The notes below the pieces were generated by a model, which worked only from the letters and a program-made list of their open reading frames with translations, ran no database searches and had not been told where the DNA came from. Positions 57,221 to 64,000 of a DNA stretch of 64,000 bases are shown in pieces (position 1 is the stretch's first letter; each line of letters begins with the position of its first letter). Source of the stretch: Brevibacterium moorei (GTDB lineage Bacteria; Actinomycetota; Actinomycetes; Actinomycetales; Brevibacteriaceae); contig NZ_JANIJX010000018.1 in NCBI RefSeq assembly GCF_024580735.1, forward strand, positions 23,129 to 87,128, read 5' to 3'. The translations under genes were made by a program, and so were the position numbers.

Positions 57221-59110
57221 ATGACGCTTGCTTCAGATCACGCTGCTGCTCCCGTTGCCGACCTGTCGGTACGGACAGCGCCGGAGTCGCTCGCTCCGGA
57301 AACCGTAGTCCCGGACACCCTGCCGGCCGCACCCGTGACGGCCGATACCGGGAAACCGCCGGTGACGATCTTCGGCCCCGACTTCCCCTTCGCCTATGAC
57401 GATTGGCTGAACCACCCCGCGGGCCTCGGAACCATCCCCGAGCAGGCCCTCGGCACGGAGGTCGCGGTGATCGGCGGGGGAGTCTCCGGCATGGTCGCGG
57501 CCTTTGAGCTCATGCGCCTGGGACTCAAGCCGGTGATCTTCGAGGCCTCCCGCCTGGGCGGGAGGCTGCGCACCGAACACATCGACCCGGGCGAGGGCCG
57601 CGGTCGGGTCCCCGCTGCGGAACTGGGTGGGATGCGCTTCCCGATCTCCTCGACGACCCTGTTCCACTACATCCGCGCACTGGGGCTTGAGACCCGCGCC
57701 TTCCCCAACCCGCTGACCCCGGCCGCCGGCTCCACCGTGGTCGATCTGGCCGGACAGACCTGGTACGCCAAGACGCTCGAGGACCTGCCCGAGTTCTTCC
57801 ACGAGGTCGCAGCCGCCTGGGATGCGGCACTGGAGGAGGAGCTGGGCTTCACCGGCTTGCAGGACGCGATCCGCGAGCGCGACACCGCCCGGCTCAAGTC
57901 CGCGTGGAACGAGATCGTGCGCGCCTGGGACGACCGCAGCTTCTACGAGTTCGTCGCCTCCTCTGCGGCCTTCTCCAAGCTCAGCTTCCGCCACCGCGAG
58001 GTGTTCGGCCAGGTGGGCTTCGGCACCGGCGGCTGGGACTCCGACTTCGCGAACACGATGCTGGAGATCCTGCGGGTGGTCGTGACGAACTGCGACAGCG
58101 ATCAGGAACTCATCGTCGGCGGCGCCGACCAGGTGCCGGTGGGCCTGTGGGAGCGCCCCGCCGGCGCGGGCAGCGCCTACTGGCCGGAGTCCACCAGCCT
58201 GGCCTCCTTGCACGAGGGCGCCCCGCACGGCGCGGTCAAGGGGCTGCGGCGCCTGCCCGACGGCACGATCGAGGTGCGCTATCTGGCTCGGCCGGCCGAG
58301 GCCTCGGCCGGGGCGGGCGCACAGGGCGCCACCGGCACACCCGGCACCGCCGGTGGCCAGGACACCTCCGTCCCTCAGCCGACGGCCACCCGGGCCTTCC
58401 CCGCGGTGCTGGCGACCTGCCAGTCGTGGCTGCTGACCACGCAGATCGACTGCGATGAGTCGCTGTTCAGCCAGGACATGTGGATGGCGCTGGACCGCAC
58501 GCGCTATATGCAGTCCTCGAAGACCTTCGTGGCCGTCGACCGGCCGTTCTGGTTGGACACCGACCCGGTCACCGGCCGGCATCCGCTGTCGATGACGCTG
58601 ACCGACCGGCTGACCCGTGGCACCTACCTGTTCGACGACGGGCCGGAGAATCCGGGGCTGATCTGCCTGAGCTATTCGTGGATGTCCGATGCGCTGAAGA
58701 TGCTGCCGCACACCACAGCCGAGCGCGTCGACCTGGCGCTCGACGCCCTGGGGAGGATCTACCCCGACCTGGACATCCGCTCGCACATCGTGGGCGAACC
58801 GGTGACCGTCTCCTGGGAGTCCGACCCGTACTTCCTGGGCGCCTTCAAGGGTGCGCTGCCCGGCCACTACCGCTACAACGAGCGGATGTTCTCCCACTTC
58901 AAGCAGGACGCCACACCCGACGAGTTCCGCGGCATGTTCTTAGCCGGCGACGATGTGGCCTTCACCCCGGCCTGGGCCGAGGGCGCCGTGCAGACCGCGC
59001 TCAATGCCGTCTGGGGCATTATGACCCACTTCGGCGGGCACACCCATCCGGAGAATCCGGGGCCTGGCGATGTCTACGATGAGCTCGGCCCGATCCGGTT
59101 GGAGGACTGA
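57221..59110 (+). CDS. FAD-dependent amine/L-amino-acid oxidase (IaaM-like)
   Basis: 629 residues. The FAD motif EVAVIGGGVSGMVAAFELMR with FEASRLGGRLRTE lies at about 87-120, followed by GGMRFPISSTTLFHY. A long insertion (APEASAGAGAQGATGTPGTAG) is low complexity. WESDPYFLGAFKGALPGH and the C-terminal FLAGDDVAFTPAWAEGAVQTALNAV close the flavin-binding fold. It most resembles tryptophan 2-monooxygenase/flavin monoamine oxidases, which decarboxylate an L-amino acid to the amide. The next gene is an amidase-type hydrolase overlapping it by one base (TGATG). Substrate is inferred, not shown. Confidence 0.85.
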   Translation: MTLASDHAAAPVADLSVRTAPESLAPETVVPDTLPAAPVTADTGKPPVTIFGPDFPFAYDDWLNHPAGLGTIPEQALGTEVAVIGGGVSGMVAAFELMRLGLKPVIFEASRLGGRLRTEHIDPGEGRGRVPAAELGGMRFPISSTTLFHYIRALGLETRAFPNPLTPAAGSTVVDLAGQTWYAKTLEDLPEFFHEVAAAWDAALEEELGFTGLQDAIRERDTARLKSAWNEIVRAWDDRSFYEFVASSAAFSKLSFRHREVFGQVGFGTGGWDSDFANTMLEILRVVVTNCDSDQELIVGGADQVPVGLWERPAGAGSAYWPESTSLASLHEGAPHGAVKGLRRLPDGTIEVRYLARPAEASAGAGAQGATGTPGTAGGQDTSVPQPTATRAFPAVLATCQSWLLTTQIDCDESLFSQDMWMALDRTRYMQSSKTFVAVDRPFWLDTDPVTGRHPLSMTLTDRLTRGTYLFDDGPENPGLICLSYSWMSDALKMLPHTTAERVDLALDALGRIYPDLDIRSHIVGEPVTVSWESDPYFLGAFKGALPGHYRYNERMFSHFKQDATPDEFRGMFLAGDDVAFTPAWAEGAVQTALNAVWGIMTHFGGHTHPENPGPGDVYDELGPIRLED

Positions 59111-60087
59111 TGGGTGCCGCGGCCGAGGCAGAGTCCGTGGACGTGGGCGGGCAGCCGGCCGAGCGGCTGCGCGTCACGCTGGTGCAGACGGAGCCGATCC
59201 TGCGTGATCCCGCGCGCGCCCTGGCACTCATGGAGCACGCTGTTGCCGAGGCCTCTGCCGCCGGCGCTGCCGAGGACGGTGCCGATGCCGCGGCAGGCTC
59301 GATGGGTGCGGCAGGCACGACGGGTGCGGCTGGTGCCGGCGCGCCCCGGATCCTCGTGTTCCCGGAGATGTTCCTCACCGGTTATGCGATTGGCCCGGCG
59401 GATGTGCGCAGACTGGCCGAGCCTGCGACCGGTCCCCGGTTCGCCTCGGTCGCCCGGCTGGCGCGCGTCCACGGCTGCGCCATCGCCTACGGCTATCCGG
59501 AACTGGGGGAGATGCCCGCCGATGGCGGCCCCGCGGATCAGGACCCGGCGGACGGTGCACCCGTCTACAACAGCGTCAACCTGGTCTCCGAGTCAGGCGA
59601 ACTCCTGGCCACCTACCGCAAAACCCACCTGTACGGAGAGGTCGACCGGAGCCAGTTCGCTCCGGGAGAACGCCTGCCGGAACTGGTCGGCTGGCATGGC
59701 TGGAAGCTGGGGCTGGGGATCTGCTACGACGTGGAGTTCCCCGAGTTCGTGCGCGCCCAGGCCCTGGCCGGCATCGACCTGCTGCTCGTCCCCACGGCGA
59801 ATATGACCGGCCTCGAGGCCGTGGCCGGGACCCTGGTGCCCGCCCGGGCATATGAGAACCAGGTCTATGTGGGCTATGCCAACTACACGGGCGCCGACGA
59901 GGTTTTCTCCTATCACGGCCTGTCCACCCTGGCCGGGCCCACGGCCGAGGTCCTGGCCCAGGGTGGTGCGGCCTCGGCCAGCGAAGGATACGAACTGGTC
60001 ACCGCGGCCCTGCGCCGCGCGCAGCTGCAGGCCTCACGCCAGGTGGCGACGTATCTGGCCGACCGCCGCAGCGACCTGTACTCCTGA
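59110..60087 (+). CDS. Nitrilase-superfamily amidase/carbon-nitrogen hydrolase
   Basis: 325 residues. The catalytic Glu (PRILVFPEMFLTGYAIG), Lys (YRKTHLYGEVDRSQF) and Cys (LGLGICYDVEFPEFVRAQAL) are all present, so the enzyme should be active. An Ala/Gly-rich insertion of about 30 residues sits before the first motif. It is coupled to the amine oxidase by a TGATG overlap. Together they could convert an amino acid through its amide to the carboxylic acid, for example tryptophan to indole-3-acetate. Amidases of aliphatic amides are the alternative. Confidence 0.85.
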   Translation: MGAAAEAESVDVGGQPAERLRVTLVQTEPILRDPARALALMEHAVAEASAAGAAEDGADAAAGSMGAAGTTGAAGAGAPRILVFPEMFLTGYAIGPADVRRLAEPATGPRFASVARLARVHGCAIAYGYPELGEMPADGGPADQDPADGAPVYNSVNLVSESGELLATYRKTHLYGEVDRSQFAPGERLPELVGWHGWKLGLGICYDVEFPEFVRAQALAGIDLLLVPTANMTGLEAVAGTLVPARAYENQVYVGYANYTGADEVFSYHGLSTLAGPTAEVLAQGGAASASEGYELVTAALRRAQLQASRQVATYLADRRSDLYS

Positions 60088-60115
60088 GTTGCGGTTCCGC
60101 TACGCGGCGTAGAAG

Positions 60116-60121
60116 TAGAAT
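60116..60121 (+). promoter_or_regulatory. -10 element of the CopD-CtaG gene, leaderless
   Basis: TAGAAT (60116-60121), then 7 bases, then ATG at 60129. The upstream ATG at 60120 overlaps this box, so the start at 60129 is preferred. No Shine-Dalgarno is present. Confidence 0.5.
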
Positions 60122-60128
60122 GGGGCCC

Positions 60129-62237
60129 ATGCGTGCGCACACTGAGGAACAGCCGGATCTGCGCGCAGCCCTGGTGTTGCGCCGCCTCGCGATCCCGCTG
60201 TTCGTCATCCTCGGCATCCTGATCGGCTGGCTGGCCCTGAGCTTCACGGGCGCGGCCGCGCCCACGGTCCTGGGCGACTCGGGCCCGCTGGGCCGGCTGG
60301 GACTGCCGGTGGCGCAATTCGTCTTCCAGACCTCGACGGCCATCACGATCGGCGCACTGGGCCTGGCCGTCTTCGTCATCCCGCGTGCTCCCCGCGTCCG
60401 CGGCCATAAGAAGGCCCGCGGGAAGGGCGGGCAGAAGTCCCAGCAGAAGTCCCAGGCGGCCGGCCGGCAGAGCGTCGACCGCTCGGAGCCGCCGCTGGAT
60501 GCGGGCTGGCAGGCGGCGTTGAACCTCGCCCAGATCACCTCGGTGGTCTGGACGGTCTCCGCCGTCGCGGTCCTGCTGCTGACCTATGTCGACACCGCCG
60601 GGTCCCAGGCCTATGCAGGGAACTTCTCCGCCCAGCTGGGCCAGTACGTCACCCAGGTGGCATCGGGACAGCTGTGGCTGCTCATCGTCTGCCTGGCCGC
60701 GCTCGTGTCCACCCTGGTGTTCGGGCTGCGCAGCTACCTGGGGATCGGGCTGACCCTGCTGCTGGCGGTCGTGATCCTCATCCCGCAGGCACTCATGGGG
60801 CACTCCTCCGAGGCCGCCGGGCACACCCAGGCCGTCAACAGCCTGGGCCTGCACCTGGTGTCGATCATGGCCTGGCTCGGTGGGCTGATCGCCCTGGCCC
60901 TGCTGGCGCCCAAACTGACCGGGCGCAAGGACCTGGCCGAGCTGGTGCGCCGGTATTCCTCGGTCGCGCTCATGGCCTTCGCGCTCATCGTCTTCTCCGG
61001 CTTCTTCAATGCCGCCCTGCGCGTGCACACCCTGCACGACTGGTTCGCCACCCCCTACGGGCAGGTCATTCTGGTCAAGACCCTGCTGACCATCGGCTTG
61101 GGCGCGATCGGCTATCTGCACCGCCGCTTCGTCATCGACCGGCTGGCCGCCCAGGCCAATGCCCGCCGCGAATTCTGGCGGCTGCTGGGAGTGGAGACCC
61201 TGGTGTTCGGTGCGGTCATGGCCCTGGGCATCGTGCTCTCGCGCTCGCAGCCCCCGGTCAGCCAGGCGGCCGCGAACACCCCCACCCCCGCCGAGATCCT
61301 CACCGGCGAACCGCTGCCGCCCTACCCGACGGTCGCCCACTACTTCACCCAGTGGTCGCCCGACCCGCTGTGGATCGTCGTGGCGCTTGGGGCCTCGGTC
61401 GCCTATATCTGGGGCTTTGTCAGGCTCAAGCGCCGCGGGGACGACTGGCCGGTGCTGCGCCTGGTGATGTGGCTGATCGGCATGGTGCTGCTGGTCTACG
61501 TGACCTGCGGCGGGCCCGTGGTCTACGGCAAGGTGCTGTTCTCCGGGCACATGATCCAGCACATGCTCATCGTCATGGTCGTGCCCTTGCCCATGGTGAT
61601 GGGGGCGCCCGTGACGCTGCTGATGCGCGCCATCGCACCGCGCACGGACGGGTCCCGCGGGGTGCGCGAATGGGTGCTCTACGCCGTACACACCCCGTAC
61701 ATGCGGTTCTGGGCCCACCCGATCGTGGCGGCGGTGAACTTCGCCGGCTCCCTCATCGTCTTCTACTATTCGGGCATCATGTGGTATTCGCTGAACTACC
61801 ACCTGGGGCACGAGATCATGCTCATCCACTTCCTCATGGCCGGCTACCTGTTCGCCCAGTCCCTGGTGGGCATCGATCCGGGGGTCAACCGCTTCGGCTA
61901 CCCGGTGCGGTTGCTCGAGCTGCTCATCACCATGACCTTCCACGCCTTCTTCGGCATCTCGCTGGTCTCCGGGACCTCCCTGATCGAGGCAAGGTGGTTC
62001 GGCAATATGGGCCACGGCTGGTTCACCGCGCTGACCGATCAGCAGCTGGGCGGATCCATCGCCTGGGGGATCGGCGAGTTCCCGACCCTGCTGTTGGCGA
62101 TCGGAGTGGTCTACGTGTGGACCCAGTCCTCCGAACGCGAGGCCAAGCGCCAGGACCGCGCAGAGGCCCGTTCCGGGGACGCCGAGTTGCGCGCCTACAA
62201 CGAGATGCTGGCGAACCTGAACAAGCGCGGGCGCTGA
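60129..62237 (+). CDS. CopD-CtaG fusion, copper/cytochrome c oxidase assembly membrane protein
   Basis: 702 residues with about 12-14 membrane helices. The N-terminal part (about 20-400) resembles CopD: MGHSSEAAGHTQAVNSLGLHLV, MAWLGGLIALALLAP, and FSGFFNAALRVHTLHDW with a Lys-rich loop (GHKKARGKGGQKSQQ) at about 90-110. The C-terminal part (about 410-690) is CtaG-like (VVYGKVLFSGHMIQHMLIVMV, PLPMVMGAPVTLLMR, GHEIMLIHFLMAGYLF, MTFHAFFGISLVSG); its Met/His pairs could bind copper. Such fusions are common in actinobacteria. Probably delivers copper to cytochrome c oxidase or imports it. The last 30 residues are charged and cytoplasmic. Confidence 0.88.
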   Translation: MRAHTEEQPDLRAALVLRRLAIPLFVILGILIGWLALSFTGAAAPTVLGDSGPLGRLGLPVAQFVFQTSTAITIGALGLAVFVIPRAPRVRGHKKARGKGGQKSQQKSQAAGRQSVDRSEPPLDAGWQAALNLAQITSVVWTVSAVAVLLLTYVDTAGSQAYAGNFSAQLGQYVTQVASGQLWLLIVCLAALVSTLVFGLRSYLGIGLTLLLAVVILIPQALMGHSSEAAGHTQAVNSLGLHLVSIMAWLGGLIALALLAPKLTGRKDLAELVRRYSSVALMAFALIVFSGFFNAALRVHTLHDWFATPYGQVILVKTLLTIGLGAIGYLHRRFVIDRLAAQANARREFWRLLGVETLVFGAVMALGIVLSRSQPPVSQAAANTPTPAEILTGEPLPPYPTVAHYFTQWSPDPLWIVVALGASVAYIWGFVRLKRRGDDWPVLRLVMWLIGMVLLVYVTCGGPVVYGKVLFSGHMIQHMLIVMVVPLPMVMGAPVTLLMRAIAPRTDGSRGVREWVLYAVHTPYMRFWAHPIVAAVNFAGSLIVFYYSGIMWYSLNYHLGHEIMLIHFLMAGYLFAQSLVGIDPGVNRFGYPVRLLELLITMTFHAFFGISLVSGTSLIEARWFGNMGHGWFTALTDQQLGGSIAWGIGEFPTLLLAIGVVYVWTQSSEREAKRQDRAEARSGDAELRAYNEMLANLNKRGR

Positions 62238-62461
62238 GGGACCTGCGGGGGCTGACCTTTTAGCATCGCAAGCGCAGATTCACATCGCGTGCGGATATAC
62301 CCTCACGCGATGTGAATCTGCGCTTGCGATGGCGCCTGTCCGGACTCTGCCGGCCCCGCTGCACAACGGGTGTTGTTAAATGCACGATGTGAAAGCGCTG
62401 TGGATCACACTTCAGCGGAGTACGATCCTGTGTTGTCCTCACCTCATGCAAAGGAGCATCG
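62238..62461. other. Intergenic region between CopD-CtaG and MHS genes
   Basis: 224 bases. It holds inverted repeat C (62264-62331) as a terminator-like element. After it comes a stretch with TGTTGTTAAATG and TACGATCC-type motifs (62371-62425) that may be the transporter promoter. The ribosome binding site is AAAGGAG at 62450-62456. Confidence 0.45.
62264..62331. repeat. 28-bp perfect inverted repeat, copy C
   Basis: Arms 62264-62291 and 62304-62331 are perfectly complementary. The loop of 12 contains GGATATACC. Its left arm shares CGCAAGCGCAGATTCACA with copy A at 48019. It starts 27 bases past the CopD-CtaG stop and can act as terminator. Confidence 0.88.
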
Positions 62462-63844
62462 ATGAGCTCGACAACCCCGAACGAACCCGTCCCCACCCCG
62501 CCGCAGGGCCAGGCGGAGCCCGCCAGCCGGTCGACCCTGCAGAAGGTCGTCGCGGCATCCCTGGCGGGCACGGTCGTCGAATGGTACGAATTCTTCCTCT
62601 ACGGATCCGCCGCCACCCTGGTGTTCAACAAGATCCTGTTCCCGCCATCGGACAACCCGTTGACGCCGATCCTGGCGGCCTTCATCACCTACGCGGTGGG
62701 CTTCCTGGCCCGGCCCCTGGGCGGGCTGATCTTCGGACACTTCGGCGATAAACACGGCAGGAAGAAGCTGCTGCAGGTCTCCATCGTCCTAGTGGGCGTC
62801 TCCACCTTCCTGATGGGCTGCCTGCCCACCTACTCCCTGATCGGCTTCATGGCCCCGGTCCTGCTGGTGCTGCTGCGCTTCATCCAGGGCTTCGCCGTGG
62901 GCGGCGAGTGGGGCGGAGCGGTCCTGCTGGTCGCCGAGCACTCACCCAGGGAATCCCGCGGCTTCTGGGCCTCCTGGCCGCAGTCGGGCGTGCCGATCGG
63001 CAATCTGCTGGCCACCGCGATCCTGTTCCTGATGACGGCTGTGCTGCCCGATGAGCAGTTCCTGCTGTGGGGCTGGCGCGTGGGCTTCTGGGCCTCGGTC
63101 GTCATCGTCGTCATCGGCTACTACATCCGCTCCAAGGTCTCCGACGCGCCGATCTTCAAGGAGACCCAGTCCGAGGTCGTCGAGGATGGCGTGCGCTACG
63201 GGGTCGCCGAGGTCTTCAAGCGCTACCCGCGTGGCGTGTTCTGCGCCATGGGCCTGCGCCTGATCGAGAACATCCACTACTACCTGGTGGTCACCTGGTC
63301 GATCACCTATCTGACGGTCAAGGTGGGGATCCCCAATTCGGAGATCCTGGCCCTGTTGCTGCTGGCCAATGTCGTCGAGGCGATCCTGGTGCCCTTCGTC
63401 GGCAGACTGGGCGACATCATCGGCCGCAAGGCCCCATATGCGATCGGCATCGTGCTCGCCGCCACCTGGGGATTCTTCGCCTTCCCGCTGTTCGACACCG
63501 GATCGGCGCTCAACATCTTCATCGCGATCATGTCCGGGCTGGTCTTCCACGCCCTCATGTACGCCGGCCAGCCCGCCATCATGGCCGAGATGTTCCCCAC
63601 CCGGATGCGCTACTCCGGTGTGTCCGCCGGCTACCAGGTGACCTCGATCGTGGCGGGCTCCCTGGCCCCGATCATCGCCACCGCGCTGTTGGACGCCTAC
63701 GGCAATGCGACCCCGGTGGCGATCTACGCGCTCATCGCCGCGGTGATCGGCTTCTTCGCCCTCGTCTTCACCCGCGAGACCCGCGGCATCGACCTGGCCG
63801 ACGTCGACCGGCTGGACGCCGAGCGGGTCGCCGCGCGCGCCTGA
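62462..63844 (+). CDS. MHS-family (metabolite:H+ symporter) MFS transporter
   Basis: 460 residues, 12 membrane helices. The opening VVAASLAGTVVEWYEFFLYG is diagnostic of the MHS branch (ProP/ShiA/KgtP group). LIFGHFGDKHGRKKLL is the loop 2-3 MFS signature, and FIQGFAVGGEWGGAVLLVAEHSP is typical of MHS helix 4. GRLGDIIGRKAPYAIG is the second-half copy. The likely substrate is an organic acid, osmolyte or dicarboxylate; it cannot be assigned. AAAGGAG lies 5 bases before the ATG. Confidence 0.88.
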   Translation: MSSTTPNEPVPTPPQGQAEPASRSTLQKVVAASLAGTVVEWYEFFLYGSAATLVFNKILFPPSDNPLTPILAAFITYAVGFLARPLGGLIFGHFGDKHGRKKLLQVSIVLVGVSTFLMGCLPTYSLIGFMAPVLLVLLRFIQGFAVGGEWGGAVLLVAEHSPRESRGFWASWPQSGVPIGNLLATAILFLMTAVLPDEQFLLWGWRVGFWASVVIVVIGYYIRSKVSDAPIFKETQSEVVEDGVRYGVAEVFKRYPRGVFCAMGLRLIENIHYYLVVTWSITYLTVKVGIPNSEILALLLLANVVEAILVPFVGRLGDIIGRKAPYAIGIVLAATWGFFAFPLFDTGSALNIFIAIMSGLVFHALMYAGQPAIMAEMFPTRMRYSGVSAGYQVTSIVAGSLAPIIATALLDAYGNATPVAIYALIAAVIGFFALVFTRETRGIDLADVDRLDAERVAARA

Positions 63845-63870
63845 GCGTCCGCGCCGGGCCCTGGATCGCT

Positions 63871-63893
63871 TCGCATGCGCAAACCTGCAACAC
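63871..63893. repeat. Half of inverted repeat B, 23 bases
   Basis: These 23 bases are identical to one arm of the repeat at 50992-51059; the sequence then diverges (CGCTCTGTG). No partner arm follows within 100 bases. It is either a truncated copy or its other arm has been replaced. Confidence 0.7.
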
Positions 63894-63926
63894 CGCTCTG
63901 TGTCAAGCTGTGTGGAGTCACTCGGG

Positions 63927-64000
63927 CTAGTTTCTGACTGCTTCGTGCTCCGGCAGGTTGATACCCACGACGTGGGGCGGCTTCGGAGTCACCGGACGTG
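63927..64000 (-). CDS. Possible 3' end of a leftward gene, partial
   Basis: Minus strand, from the window edge to a TAG at 63927-63929, about 23 codons ending HVVGINLPEHEAVRN. Third positions are GC-rich, as in neighbouring genes. The family is not recognisable and the rest lies outside the window. Confidence 0.3.
   Translation of the reverse strand, partial: RPVTPKPPHVVGINLPEHEAVRN

Noticed and set aside
59913..62015. Antisense ORF of 700 codons opposite CopD-CtaG
   Set aside because: His/Gln/Asp-rich low-complexity translation; the plus strand encodes a conserved membrane protein.

Overview
This is a 64-kb chromosomal segment of a high-GC Gram-positive actinobacterium. The evidence is GC-rich third codon positions, many GTG starts, ATGA/TGATG gene overlaps, LCP and teichoic-acid-type wall genes, an E1-alpha/E1-beta/E2 oxo-acid dehydrogenase set, a Nudix-type NAD regulator and apparently leaderless promoters. 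The order is probably Micrococcales or Actinomycetales; I cannot name the genus. No tRNA, rRNA, CRISPR array or intact insertion sequence was recognised.

Layout. (1) 1-19.3 kb: cell-surface glycopolymer locus with a GT4 glycosyltransferase, a CgeB-like/GT2 two-domain enzyme, two giant GT2 plus glycerophosphotransferase (TagF-type) fusions, a DXD sugar transferase, WecC and WecB (UDP-ManNAcA supply), an LCP ligase, an excalibur protein, a NodB-type deacetylase and purB. Positions 7.4-12.5 kb are much AT-richer than the surroundings, which suggests an exchanged serotype-like cassette. (2) 19.4-22.4 kb: a WXG100-like small protein, an unknown protein and a WXG-type/hydrophobic/alpha-beta hydrolase fusion. 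(3) 22.4-23.1 kb: a small toxin-antitoxin-like pair. (4) 23.5-27.4 kb: the branched-chain/2-oxo-acid dehydrogenase operon. (5) 27.4-28.8 kb: a nuclease-like (DUF559-type) gene bracketed by two copies of one long inverted repeat. (6) 28.9-49.2 kb: a large multigene system described below. (7) 49.3-50.9 kb: rpmB-rpmG-rpsN and an HU gene behind a long structured leader. (8) 51.1-56.3 kb: nrtR-nadA-nadB-cysteine desulfurase, chained by four-base overlaps. (9) 56.6-60.1 kb: an Lrp regulator, an amine oxidase and a nitrilase-family amidase. (10) 60.1-63.8 kb: a CopD-CtaG fusion and an MHS-family transporter.

The stand-out region is 28964-48007. Eight large co-directional genes, plus a possible 27-residue ORF, encode a small membrane protein, a secreted/anchored vWA protein, a tubulin-like protein, a large two-pass membrane protein, an Fn3-like protein, a GAP1-like protein, a vWA-like protein, a zinc-ribbon P-loop GTPase and a six-pass membrane protein with a Gly/Pro tail. 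A convergent gene (48107-49222) encodes a membrane-anchored protein with a domain usually found on Ser/Thr kinases. Near-continuous overlaps imply one operon. My inference is a membrane-linked GTPase/cytoskeletal machine: vWA adhesion or sensing outside, a tubulin-like polymer plus a GTPase switch inside. Individual families have been described in bacterial NTP-dependent conflict systems; the assembled function here is unknown.

A second theme is non-coding structure. Near-perfect 28-31 bp inverted repeats at gene ends (48019, 50992, 62264; and 27385, 28751) form at least two sequence families. Three promoters place a -10 box 6-7 nt before the start codon (leaderless mRNAs). nrtR follows a 16-codon leader peptide, and rpmB has a leader of about 370 nt.
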